From Falsiroseomonas tokyonensis (GTDB lineage: Bacteria; Pseudomonadota; Alphaproteobacteria; Acetobacterales; Acetobacteraceae), in the NCBI RefSeq assembly GCF_019024325.1, contig NZ_JAFNJS010000008.1, positions 62,001 to 126,000 of the forward strand: a stretch of DNA of 64,000 nt. Reading direction: 5' to 3'. The first letter of the stretch is position 1, and each line of letters starts with the position of its first letter. The position numbers were made by a program, and so were the translations under genes. This document shows positions 50,501 through 58,280 of this stretch, piece by piece. A model generated the notes under the pieces. It saw only the letters and a list, made by a program, of their open reading frames with translations, did no database searches and had not been told where the DNA came from.

Positions 50501-50551
50501 TTCGGACCGCTCCGCCGCCTTCTCCCGCGCCAAGACCTCTCCATCCCCCAT
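47543..50551 (-). CDS. Hybrid sensor histidine kinase with PDC-type sensor, two PAS domains and receiver
   Basis: The 1002-residue protein has a helix near residues 24-44, a periplasmic PDC/Cache-like sensor, a second helix near 290-310, a short coiled coil, PAS domains near 350-470 and 497-615, and a HisKA domain with 'GGVAHDFNNLL' (histidine 643). The ATPase follows with N-box 'LVVNARDAMPDGG', 'VADTGTGM' and 'GTGLGLSMVHGL', then a receiver domain with 'LLVDDEPLVLES', phospho-acceptor aspartate 940 in 'VTDHAMPGMTG' and 'RLVKPY'. Its sensor layout resembles the kinase at the window's left edge. No response-regulator gene is adjacent. The signal is unknown. Confidence 0.93.
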   Translation of the reverse strand: MGDGEVLAREKAAERSEGGGQAGRWLALSLAAFALIAAWLFVAASLADRRATLDQGWADAQNSASLLAQQANHVLRIAELATARVAQLADRVDLEDLRGANWTELSEIATGTPEVEAIWVTDAQGRIRANSRDRRMVGLSQAEQRWFATLREGATGHVLGLMHGAPVDGWHFAWARRLRGAGGEFRGAVVAAISAERFGAGTERLQLGPDALLQIDRQDGTTVMRWPLAATGSTHGESGPPRGPAGMREVTDERGVVRLLAWQAAAGMPVVASAAIARSHVLEPFRRRLLRNGLIFGLSAAMAGVLALAALHSDRRERAARHSAEERGGALAAALAEREELLASVQEGEARLRLAEKAGRIGLWDWDLREGRLTLIGDVFDDWGLRSRRRISARAALRGVQAEDRLALAAALTAAVRGEVPLEAEFRLAQLRPERWIAVRAEVRRGVDGQPRRMLGIALDVTDRRQKAQALAEANATLERRVAERTGALADANARLREGEARFRGIFDATFQFIGLLSPDGTVLEANDAMLRLGGVTAAEVMGRPYWDAPWWPEDAGIRAAVRDAVRHAAAGHFVRRELAMRGGDGLPLAIDFSVKPVRDEDGLVSLLVPEARDVSSLKAAQAQLLEAQKMEVLGRLTGGVAHDFNNLLMTVLGNLALARKRLGEAATPQLLRHLDAAALGAERGAQLTQRLLAFARRQDLNPCPVDLATLLAGLSELLRRSAGPRIQLAVEAPADLPPALVDPHALELALMNLVVNARDAMPDGGRIVVRLDAQVVDPGVPPQAPGQAVPDLTPGRYLRVAVADTGTGMDAATLARAVEPFFSTKGPGQGTGLGLSMVHGLAHQSGGALEIESAPGRGTVATLWLPVSAEAPAPVVAGREGEAPRGSGQVLLVDDEPLVLESTAALLADLGYEVQTAESAEEALRMLAAGARPVALVTDHAMPGMTGAVLAARLARERPGLPVILATGYAGPWPDGEGPPRLVKPYTQLQLGRALAALLAR

Positions 50552-50837
50552 GCGACATTATTGCTCATCCGGCCTGCAGGGGCCCAGGGGCGCCCGAGGC
50601 CGCTGAAACGGGCAGCGCCGAGATGGTGTCACTTCGTCCCTGCTAAACCATTTCAGCTTCGTTTCATGCGGCTGCCCTGCGCAAGGAAAAGCTGCGCGCG
50701 CCTTCTGCGCGGCGAGGCCGCCTGGGAAACCGGGCTGCCCTGAGGCAGAAGATGCCCTATCCAGGGCCCGGGACCGAAGCGCCGGGCTGGGGTGCGGTCA
50801 TCGGGCCCGGCATTGGCGGGAACAGCCCAGAAGGGGA

Positions 50838-52475
50838 ATGAAGGCGATGCAGCAAGCCGGATCTGCGGCATGGGAAGCGGTGGCGGCGCTGGCCCGCCAG
50901 CCCGGCGCGGCCAGCATCCGGCGGCTGCTGGAGGCGGATCCGCTGCGCGCCCGCCGCTTCGGCTTCCGTGCCGCCGGCCTGCTGCTGGACCTGTCCCGCA
51001 CCTCGCTGACCGAGAAGGTGCTGGCGGCGCTGCTGGAACTGGCGGCGGCGCGCGACCTGGCGGGCTTCCGCGACGCCATGGCGGGTGGCGCGCTGGTGAA
51101 TGGCACGGAAGGCCGCGCCGCGCTGCACATGGCGCTGCGCGCCCCGGCGGGCGGCTTCCGCACCGGCGGGGAGGATGCCTCGGCCAGCGTGCAGGCGACC
51201 CTGAACGCCATGGCCGGCTTCGTGCGCGGGGTGCATGGCGGGCAGATTCGGGGCGCCGGCGGGGATCGCTTCACCGATGTGGTGAATATCGGCATCGGCG
51301 GCTCCGACCTCGGCCCGGCCATGGTGGCACAGGCGCTGTGGCGGCCCGGCCAGCCGATTCGGGCGCATTACCTGGCCAATGTCGATGCCCATGCCTGGGA
51401 GGCGCTGCGCCTGCAGCTGGATCCGCGGCGCACCCTGGTGCTGGTCGCCTCCAAGACCTTCACCACGCAGGAAACCATGGCGAACGCCCAGCTGGTGCGT
51501 GGCTGGCTCGCGCAGGCGCTGGGGCCGGCGGCGGTGCCGCAGCACCTGGCGGCGCTGTCCACCAACCTGGCCGCGACGGCCGCCTTCGGCATCGCGCCGG
51601 AGCGCGTCTTCGGGTTTTCCGAATGGGTCGGCGGGCGGTTCAGCCTGTGGTCGGCGGTGGGGCTCTCCGTGGCGCTGGCCTGCGGGCTGGAGGCCTTTGC
51701 CGGCCTGCTGGCGGGGGCGCGGGAGATGGACGACCATTTCCTGGCCGCCCCGCCCGGCGAGAACCTGCCGATGCTGCTGGCGGCGACCGAGGTCTGGCAT
51801 GTGAACGGCCTGGGCTACCCGAGCCGCGCCGTGCTGCCCTATGACCAGCGCCTGGCCCGCTTCGCCGCGCATCTGCAGCAGCTGGAGATGGAAAGCCTGG
51901 GCAAGCGCGTCACCAATGCCGGCCTGCCGGTGGCCCATGCGACAGGGCCGGTGGTCTTCGGCGAGCCCGGCACCAATGCCCAGCATTCCTTCCTGCAGCT
52001 GATCCACCAGGGCACCACCCCGGTGCCGGTGGATTTCGTGCTGGTGGCCCGGCCGGACCACGGCCATGCCGCAAGCCACCGCATCCTGCTGGCCAATGCC
52101 CTGGCCCAGGCCGAGGCGCTGGCCCGCGGCCGGACCGAAGCGGAGGCGCGGGCTGAGATGGCGAAGGCCGGGCTGGATGCGGCGGAGATCGACCGCCTCG
52201 CCCCGCACCGCACCTTCCCGGGCGACCGGCCGAGCACCACCATCCTGCTGCCGGCGCTGACGCCGGCCAGCCTCGGCGCCCTGATCGCGCTGTATGAGCA
52301 CAAGGTCGCCTGCCTCGGCGCCTTCTGGGACATCAACCCCTTCGACCAATGGGGGGTGGAGCTGGGCAAGCAGCTGGCTGGCGGCATCCTGCCGGCGCTG
52401 GAGCACGGCAGCCCGGCGAAGGATGCCGCGACGGCGGCGATGATCGGCGAGATCCGGCGGCTGCAGGAGGGGTAG
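50838..52475 (+). CDS. pgi: Glucose-6-phosphate isomerase
   Basis: Pgi interconverts glucose-6-phosphate and fructose-6-phosphate. The 545-residue protein shows 'VVNIGIGGSDLGPAMVAQAL', 'VASKTFTTQETMANAQ', 'FGFSEWVGGRFSLWSAVGLSVAL' and 'QWGVELGKQLAGGILPAL', including the catalytic glutamate and lysine regions. The ATG at 50838 abuts an AAGGGGA motif, while ATG 50847, three codons later, sits about 10 nt after it and may be the true start. A 286-bp gap to the divergent kinase gene holds its promoter; no clear boxes were identified. It converges with flgD. Confidence 0.97.
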   Translation: MKAMQQAGSAAWEAVAALARQPGAASIRRLLEADPLRARRFGFRAAGLLLDLSRTSLTEKVLAALLELAAARDLAGFRDAMAGGALVNGTEGRAALHMALRAPAGGFRTGGEDASASVQATLNAMAGFVRGVHGGQIRGAGGDRFTDVVNIGIGGSDLGPAMVAQALWRPGQPIRAHYLANVDAHAWEALRLQLDPRRTLVLVASKTFTTQETMANAQLVRGWLAQALGPAAVPQHLAALSTNLAATAAFGIAPERVFGFSEWVGGRFSLWSAVGLSVALACGLEAFAGLLAGAREMDDHFLAAPPGENLPMLLAATEVWHVNGLGYPSRAVLPYDQRLARFAAHLQQLEMESLGKRVTNAGLPVAHATGPVVFGEPGTNAQHSFLQLIHQGTTPVPVDFVLVARPDHGHAASHRILLANALAQAEALARGRTEAEARAEMAKAGLDAAEIDRLAPHRTFPGDRPSTTILLPALTPASLGALIALYEHKVACLGAFWDINPFDQWGVELGKQLAGGILPALEHGSPAKDAATAAMIGEIRRLQEG

Positions 52476-52487
52476 CCGGGCCACTTT

Positions 52488-53153
52488 TCAGCCGGCGCCG
52501 CCCAGGTCGCGCAGCCTGTCGTAGCCCACATTCAGCCCGCCCATGCGCAGCGTCACCACCCCCGCATCGCGCACCGCGCCGGTGACCTGGCCAGTGACGC
52601 TGAAGGTCAGCGGCACGGCGGCGCCATTGCTGTCCCGCCCGCTGACCGTGACGCGATAGGTGCCATCCGGCTTCTGCGTGCCATTGGCGGTCTTGCCGTC
52701 CCAGTTCCACCGGCTGGCATTGGCGCCCAGCGTCACGTCGCTGGCCCGCACCAGGATGTTGTTTGCGTCGCGCACCTCGATCCGCGCGGTGCGGGCGGCG
52801 CCGGCGGCGGGCAGGTTCACCTGCGCCTGGCCGGATTGCAGGGGCAGCCGGTCCGATTCCACCGCCACCCGCCGGCCGACCAGCGCCGCGGCCTCGCCCA
52901 GCTGGCTCGATTGCTGCAGCGCCAGAAGCTGCTGCAGCGTGTTGTTGGTGTTGATCTGCTGCTCGACGGTCGAGAACTGCACCAGCTGCTGGGTCAGCTG
53001 GTTGGCATCCATGGGCGAGGTCGGGTCCTGGTTGCGCAGCTGCGTGGTCAGCAGCTTCAGGAAGGTGTCGAGGTCGCCCGATAGCCGGGTGCCGCTGCCA
53101 TTGCTGGCGGTCCGGCCGCTGGCGGCGAGCGCATTGGTGACGGAACCGCTCAT
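52488..53153 (-). CDS. flgD: Flagellar hook assembly scaffold FlgD
   Basis: FlgD caps the growing hook and is needed for polymerisation of FlgE. The 221-residue protein has the N-terminal FlgD block 'DTFLKLLTTQLRNQDPTSPMDANQLTQQLVQFSTVEQQINTNNTLQQLLAL' and C-terminal Tudor/FlgD-Ig-like sequence ('WNWDGKTANGTQKPDGTYRVTVSG'). An AAGGAG motif lies 7 bp before ATG 53153. It follows fliK by 12 bp on the same strand, so both are probably one transcript from the sigma-54-type promoter at 55157-55172. Confidence 0.96.
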   Translation of the reverse strand: MSGSVTNALAASGRTASNGSGTRLSGDLDTFLKLLTTQLRNQDPTSPMDANQLTQQLVQFSTVEQQINTNNTLQQLLALQQSSQLGEAAALVGRRVAVESDRLPLQSGQAQVNLPAAGAARTARIEVRDANNILVRASDVTLGANASRWNWDGKTANGTQKPDGTYRVTVSGRDSNGAAVPLTFSVTGQVTGAVRDAGVVTLRMGGLNVGYDRLRDLGGAG

Positions 53154-53165
53154 GCGGATGCTCCT

Positions 53166-55100
53166 TCAGACGGCAAGGTCGATGAGGCCGGGATGCGCCG
53201 GGCCGCGGCGGGTGGGAGGCAGGCGGGCGGCGGAGTCGGGGCCGGCCTGGCGCGCGGCCTCAGCGCGCGGATGGCCGCGGCCACCTTCCTGGCCTTGCTG
53301 CGCGGACTGACCCTGGCCCGGCTGGCCCTGGCCGAGCTGGCCCTGGCCCGAACTGCCCTGGCTGAGGCTGAAGCTGAGGCTGGGCGCGCGATCGCCGAAG
53401 CCGGCCTCCGACAGGGCGCGCTCCAGCTCCCGCGCATCGCGCTGCAGCAGGGCCAGGGTCTCGGGCCGCTCGGCGGAGACGCGGATGGCGGCCTCGCCCC
53501 GGCTGCGGTCGATCGCGACCTCGACCCGGCCGAGCTCCACCGGATCCAGCGTCAGGGTCAGGCTGGCATCCGGCCCCAGCGCCAGCGCCACGGCGAAGGG
53601 CGCGACCTGGCGCGAGGGCATGGCGACGGGCACCGGGCTGGTGCTGCGCGCAGGCTGCGGGCTGCGGGCGGGCGCCACCGTCGTGCTGGGCGGGACGAGG
53701 GCCTGGAGGGGCTGCGCGACCTCGGGGCGTGGCGCCGCCTGGTCCGGGGCCGCAGCGGCGGGCAGCGGTTCGGCAGCGGCCAGGACCGGCGCGGGGCCGG
53801 CGGGGGCGGCGTGCTCCGCCGCCGGCGGCGTCTCGGCCTCGGGCAGGGCGGCGGCCGCAAGGGGGGCGGGCTGCGGCAGATCCGCGCGCGGCGGCTCCCG
53901 CCCCGGCCGAGGCGCCGGCGGGGCGGCCGGATCGGCGGCCGGGTTAGGCGGGGCGGGGGTGGGCGCCGCGGCCTCGGGCGGCGGCTCCGCGGTGGGGGTT
54001 GCCGCGGTCCGCACCGTATCGGGGGCGGAAGCGGGCGGCGCGGGCGCGGCTGGCGGTGCGGCGGCGGTTGTCGAAGGCGCGGGCGTTCCGGCTGGCGCGG
54101 CTTCAAGTCCAGGCTCGGCCGGAGCCGGCGCGCCGGGGGCGGCGGCCGCGATGCGGCGGGGTCCCGCCGGCGGCGGCGGCACCGTTCCTGGCGCCGCCTC
54201 GGCCTGCGGCAACGCGGGCGCGCCAGCCAGCCCGGCCGGCGGCTCCGGCGCGGCTGCCAGGGAAGCGGGCGGCGCCGTGGCGAGCGCGGCCGGTGCGGCG
54301 GAGAGGATTGCGGGGCCAGCCTCGGGCGCGGCCTGCGACGGCGTGGCCTGCAGGGGGAGGGCTTGCGGGGCAGCGTCCGGGGCAGCGGCTTCGGCCAGGC
54401 CGGCCGCGGCCAGCCCTGGCGGGGCGGCCGGGGCGGTTGCGGCAGGGGCGGATGGCGCGGCGGGGGCCGCGGCCGGCCCTGGCGCAGCCGCTGCCGGGGT
54501 GGCGGCCGGCGCATCGGCTGGCAGGGCGGGGGCTGCGGGCGCGGCCTCGGCCGGGACCGGGCGCGCGGCCTGCGGCGCGGGGGCCGGCGGAAGCGGCGCG
54601 GCGATGGGGGCCGCGACGGGCGTGGCGGGCGCTGCCTGCCCCTTGGCCTGGGCCATCTGGGCCACCTCGGCCTCGGGCCCCAAAGGTTCGGGGGCCAGGG
54701 ATTCGAGGGTCAGCGTCTCGGGGGCCAGGGTCTCGGTCTTCGAGGCCTCGGAGTCCGGGATGTCGACCGCCAAAGCTTCGGCCGGCAGCGGCGCCTCGGC
54801 TTCGGGACTGGGCAGCGCCAGGGCGGAGAGCAGCAGAGATTCGACCGGTGTGCCAGCCAGCTCGGGCAGGATCGCCGCCGCCAGCCCGGCCTCCGGCTCC
54901 GCAAGTTCGGAGGGTGCGGCGGGCGGCGCCTGCTCCAGCCCAGCCTCCCCCTCGGCGACCGCGCGCAGCAGCAGGCTGGCGAAGCCTTGCGGCTCGCTGG
55001 ACGTGCTGCCGGCCGTGTTGCCGCACGGTCCCAGGGCTGCGGCGCCGGCGGCGATCGCGGTCGGGGCGGCGGCGGGCCTTGGGGCAGCAATGATGTCCAT
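53166..55100 (-). CDS. fliK: Flagellar hook-length control protein FliK
   Basis: FliK measures hook length and switches export from hook to filament substrates. The 644-residue protein is extremely rich in alanine and proline (residues 1-480), as expected for the flexible ruler part. It then has the conserved C-terminal FliK domain 'LTLDPVELGRVEVAIDRSRGEAAIRVSAERPETLALLQRDARELERALSEAGF' (about residues 530-585) and a glutamine/glycine-rich tail. ATG 55100 starts the protein; the frame remains open far upstream only because of base composition and would run across flgE. It has a sigma-54-type promoter 57 bp upstream. Confidence 0.92.
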   Translation of the reverse strand: MDIIAAPRPAAAPTAIAAGAAALGPCGNTAGSTSSEPQGFASLLLRAVAEGEAGLEQAPPAAPSELAEPEAGLAAAILPELAGTPVESLLLSALALPSPEAEAPLPAEALAVDIPDSEASKTETLAPETLTLESLAPEPLGPEAEVAQMAQAKGQAAPATPVAAPIAAPLPPAPAPQAARPVPAEAAPAAPALPADAPAATPAAAAPGPAAAPAAPSAPAATAPAAPPGLAAAGLAEAAAPDAAPQALPLQATPSQAAPEAGPAILSAAPAALATAPPASLAAAPEPPAGLAGAPALPQAEAAPGTVPPPPAGPRRIAAAAPGAPAPAEPGLEAAPAGTPAPSTTAAAPPAAPAPPASAPDTVRTAATPTAEPPPEAAAPTPAPPNPAADPAAPPAPRPGREPPRADLPQPAPLAAAALPEAETPPAAEHAAPAGPAPVLAAAEPLPAAAAPDQAAPRPEVAQPLQALVPPSTTVAPARSPQPARSTSPVPVAMPSRQVAPFAVALALGPDASLTLTLDPVELGRVEVAIDRSRGEAAIRVSAERPETLALLQRDARELERALSEAGFGDRAPSLSFSLSQGSSGQGQLGQGQPGQGQSAQQGQEGGRGHPRAEAARQAGPDSAARLPPTRRGPAHPGLIDLAV

Positions 55101-55156
55101 GGTCGCGGGCTCGCCTCCGGCTGGGGCGCGCCTGGCACGCCGCTCGGCACGGCCAG

Positions 55157-55172
55157 GGCAAGCTGCATGCCA
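55157..55172 (-). promoter_or_regulatory. Sigma-54-type promoter for fliK-flgD
   Basis: Read on the minus strand the sequence is TGGCATGCAGCTTGCC, which has the required GG-N10-GC spacing and matches TGGCAYR-N4-TTGC. It ends 57 bp before the fliK start. Confidence 0.72.
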
Positions 55173-55190
55173 GTCGACGCCGCCCCTGCC

Positions 55191-55241
55191 CCCGGCAGGA
55201 CGCGCCACCAGCCCGGCAGGAACTGCCTGCCCCCGGCAGGA
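55191..55241. promoter_or_regulatory. Three phased CCCGGCAGGA repeats, candidate enhancer site
   Basis: The 10-mer CCCGGCAGGA occurs exactly at 55191, 55212 and 55232, with 21- and 20-bp steps (two helical turns). The middle copy is followed by CTGCC, making a GGCAG-N3-CTGCC dyad. The array sits between two divergent sigma-54-type promoters, as expected for binding sites of a FlbD/NtrC-type activator. Confidence 0.65.
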
Positions 55242-55279
55242 CCGGCCGGGCGCGGCGGGGCGAATCGCCGTCCAGGCGC

Positions 55280-55295
55280 TGGCATGGCGGTTGCG
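55280..55295 (+). promoter_or_regulatory. Sigma-54-type promoter for flgE-flgK-flgL
   Basis: TGGCATGGCGGTTGCG has GG-N10-GC spacing and matches the -24/-12 consensus. It ends 48 bp before the flgE ATG. Confidence 0.75.
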
Positions 55296-55343
55296 TGATG
55301 GCCGCCGACGACCACCACGCCGGCCCCTCGGGAGATCCAGACC

Positions 55344-56711
55344 ATGTCGCTGCTCGGCTCCATGACCACCGCGATCAGCGGCCTCACCGCGCAGTCGCGC
55401 GCCCTGGGTCATGTCTCGGACAATGTCGCCAATAGCCAGACCGTCGGCTTCAAGCGCGTCGACACCAACTTCACTAGCTGGCTGACGCGCACCAATCTGC
55501 GCCTGCACATGCCGGGCTCGGTGGAGGCGCGGCCGGACTACACCAATACCATCCAGGGCACGGTGGAGCAGGTGGAGAATCCGCTGGCCATGGCCATTGC
55601 CGGCCAGGGCTTCTTCTCCGTGGCCCAGGCGCGCGGCGGCCAGGGCGACAGCGTGATCTTCGACGACCGCCAGTTCTTCACCCGCGCCGGCGACTTCGCC
55701 ATGGACCGCGACGGCTACATGGTGAACGGCGCCGGCTACTACCTGGAGGGTTGGGAGATCCAGCAGAACGGGGAGCCGGACCGCACCACGCTGGGCCCGA
55801 TCCGGATCAGCGAGCTGGTCTACAACCCGCAGCCCACCTCCACCATCGACCTGGCGGCGAACCTGCCGGCCAATGTGGCCACCGTGACCACCGTGCCCGG
55901 CGCCGCGCCCTGGGCGCCGGCCGAGGATCCGGTCAGCAGCGTCATCCAGATCTTCGACGACCTGGGCAACCAGCAGCAGGTGACGCTGGACTGGTGGCGG
56001 CTGGATGTGGACACCTGGCGCCTGCGCATCACGCCGGATGGCGATACGCTGAACCCGGTGGATGGCTATTTCGCCGATATCGACTTCGGCGGCCAGATCG
56101 CCGCCGGCCCGCCGGCGGTGGATGCGCCGGCCGGCACCATCTCCTCCATCACGCCGCTGAGCGCCACCACCGGCACCACGCCGGCGCCGCTGGCCGCCGG
56201 CGATGCCGCCTTCCTCGGCTTCACCGTGGACTACGGCTTCGGCAACCAAGCCATCCAGCTCGGCCTCGGCGGCTTCGGCATTCCCACCGGCCTGACCAGC
56301 TATTCCGGCACCGAATACACGGTGCGCGACCTCAGCCAGGACGGCGTGCCGCTGGGCTCCTATTCCGGCGTGACGGTGCGCGAGAACGGCGATGTGGCGG
56401 TGAACTACGACAATGGCCAGACGCGCATCGTGGCGCGCGTGCCGGTCGTCGCCTTCAACGATCCGGACAAGCTGCAGCGCCTGGACGGCCAGGCCTTCAT
56501 GCGCACCGTCGAAAGCGGCGAGGCGCGGGTGACGGATGCCGCGACCAATGGCGTGGGCAAGCTGGTCACCGGCTCCATCGAACGCTCCAACGTCGATATC
56601 GCGTCGGAATTCTCCAAGCTGATCCTGGCGCAGCGCGCCTATACCTCTAACACCCGCATCGTGACCGCGGCGGATGAGATGCTGCAGGACACGATCAACA
56701 TGAAGCGGTGA
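55344..56711 (+). CDS. flgE: Flagellar hook protein FlgE
   Basis: FlgE polymerises into the hook, the universal joint of the flagellum. The 455-residue protein begins with the axial-protein helix 'MSLLGSMTTAISGLTAQSRALGHVSDNVANSQTVGFKR' and ends with 'SNVDIASEFSKLILAQRAYTSNTRIVTAADEMLQDTINMKR', the paired helices that form the inner tube. The middle carries the variable hook domains. A sigma-54-type promoter lies upstream. flgK follows after 23 bp. Confidence 0.96.
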   Translation: MSLLGSMTTAISGLTAQSRALGHVSDNVANSQTVGFKRVDTNFTSWLTRTNLRLHMPGSVEARPDYTNTIQGTVEQVENPLAMAIAGQGFFSVAQARGGQGDSVIFDDRQFFTRAGDFAMDRDGYMVNGAGYYLEGWEIQQNGEPDRTTLGPIRISELVYNPQPTSTIDLAANLPANVATVTTVPGAAPWAPAEDPVSSVIQIFDDLGNQQQVTLDWWRLDVDTWRLRITPDGDTLNPVDGYFADIDFGGQIAAGPPAVDAPAGTISSITPLSATTGTTPAPLAAGDAAFLGFTVDYGFGNQAIQLGLGGFGIPTGLTSYSGTEYTVRDLSQDGVPLGSYSGVTVRENGDVAVNYDNGQTRIVARVPVVAFNDPDKLQRLDGQAFMRTVESGEARVTDAATNGVGKLVTGSIERSNVDIASEFSKLILAQRAYTSNTRIVTAADEMLQDTINMKR

Positions 56712-56734
56712 GGGGAAGGGCGGGATAGCGCGCC

Positions 56735-58264
56735 ATGGGTCTCGACCTCGCCCTCTCCGTCGCCACCAGCGGCCTTCGGCTGCTGGATCGCCAGATGGCG
56801 CGCGCGGCGGATGACATCGCCAATGCCGGCACGCTGGGCCATACACGGAAGTCGCTGGAGGGCGATGCCCTTACCGTCTCCGGCACCGGCCAGGGCGTGC
56901 GCGCACGCGTCGTGGCGCGCGACGTCGATCTCGCCGTGCAGGCGGCCGGGCAGCGCGCCGGCGGCGATGTGGCGGCGGCCGGGCTGCGCGAGCGGCTGCT
57001 CGGCGGGATCGAGGCGGCGCATGGCTCGCCCGAGAATGGCGACAGCCTGGGCGGGCTGTTCACCAGCCTGCAATCCAGCTTCATCGAGCTGCGCGAGGCG
57101 CCGGCGGACCCGGTGCGGCGCAATGCGGTGGTGACGGAGGCGGAGAACCTGGCGGCGCGGCTCAACGGCGTCTCGGATGCCATCGCCACCGCGCGTCAGG
57201 GCGCGCAGGATGCGCTGCGGGCGGAGGTGGCGGCGGTGAATGCCGGCCTGTCCGACGTCGCCCGGCTGAACACCGAGATCCGCGGCGAGATGGCCGCCGG
57301 CCGCAGCATCGCGGCGCTCGAGGATGAGCGGGATCTTGCGATCGGCCAGCTCGCGCAATCCCTCGACCTCTCCGTCATCCGTTCCGAGACGGGCGCGGTG
57401 ACGCTGGTGGCGCGCGGTGGCGTGGTGCTGCCGCTGGTGGAGGGCAGCACGCCCTTCTCGCTGGCAGATGCGACGGTGGGCAGCGGCGCCTTCCATGGCG
57501 GCGCCGGCACGCTGCCGGGCGTGATGCTGAACAATCGCGACGTGACGCGGCAATTGGCCGGCGGCCGCATGGGCGCGGCGGCGGAGCTGCGCGATGCGAC
57601 CCTGCCGCGGATGCAGGCCGAGGCCGACCTGGCCGCGGCACAGCTGGCGCATCGGCTGGATGCGCAGGGGCTGCGGCTGTTCACCGATGCCGCCGGCACC
57701 GTGCCGGACCCGACGCAGCCCTATGCCGGCAGCGCCATGATCGGCTTCGCCGGCACCATCCGGGTGAACCCCGCGGTGGCCGGCGACCCTGCCCTGCTGC
57801 GCGACGGCACCCATGTGGTGGTGGGCGACCCGGCCGGCCCCAGCGCCTTCACGCCCAACCCCGTGGGCGGCCCGGCGGGCTTCGAGACGCTGCTGGACCG
57901 CGTGCTGGATTTCAGCTTCGGCGCGGAGCAATCGGCCGGGGTGGCGCAGCCCGGCTTCGCCACCACCGGGCTCGGGCCGGATGGCACGCTCTCCTCCCCG
58001 CTGTCGGGGCTGCGCACGCTGGCCGATTACGGCGCGGCGCTGGTGGCCGAGCAGACCGGCGCCCGCGCCGCCGCCACCGAGGCCGGCAGCCGCGCCAGCA
58101 GCCTGCAGGAATTGCTGGATGCGCGCATGCAGGAACGCTCCGGCGTCGACGTGGATGCCGAAGTCGCGGCGATGGTGCAGCTGCAGACCGCCTATGGCGT
58201 GAATGCGCGCGTGATCTCCACGATCCAGTCGATGTGGGACGCGCTGTTCAGCGCCGTCCGCTGA
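56735..58264 (+). CDS. flgK: Flagellar hook-associated protein 1 FlgK
   Basis: FlgK forms the first junction ring between hook and filament. The 509-residue protein starts with an axial helix 'LSVATSGLRLLDRQMARAADDIANAGTLGHTRK' and contains 'FTSLQSSFIELREAPADPVRRNAVVTEAENLAARLNGVSDAI' and 'LNTEIRGEMAAGRSIAALEDERDLAIGQLAQSLDL'. It ends with 'VDVDAEVAAMVQLQTAYGVNARVISTIQSMWDALFSAV'. It lies in the flgE-flgK-flgL operon, 16 bp before flgL. The family call is secure. Confidence 0.95.
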   Translation: MGLDLALSVATSGLRLLDRQMARAADDIANAGTLGHTRKSLEGDALTVSGTGQGVRARVVARDVDLAVQAAGQRAGGDVAAAGLRERLLGGIEAAHGSPENGDSLGGLFTSLQSSFIELREAPADPVRRNAVVTEAENLAARLNGVSDAIATARQGAQDALRAEVAAVNAGLSDVARLNTEIRGEMAAGRSIAALEDERDLAIGQLAQSLDLSVIRSETGAVTLVARGGVVLPLVEGSTPFSLADATVGSGAFHGGAGTLPGVMLNNRDVTRQLAGGRMGAAAELRDATLPRMQAEADLAAAQLAHRLDAQGLRLFTDAAGTVPDPTQPYAGSAMIGFAGTIRVNPAVAGDPALLRDGTHVVVGDPAGPSAFTPNPVGGPAGFETLLDRVLDFSFGAEQSAGVAQPGFATTGLGPDGTLSSPLSGLRTLADYGAALVAEQTGARAAATEAGSRASSLQELLDARMQERSGVDVDAEVAAMVQLQTAYGVNARVISTIQSMWDALFSAVR

Positions 58265-58280
58265 GCAAGAGGGACCAGCG

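Noticed and set aside
53300-53360. Short tandem repeat in DNA (LGQGQPGQGQ coding region of fliK)
   Set aside because: It lies within the naturally glutamine/glycine-rich FliK tail and is not a separate element.
53166-56846. A 1226-residue minus-strand open frame spanning fliK and flgE
   Set aside because: Only the part up to 55100 is FliK; the rest is a shadow of flgE caused by high GC content.
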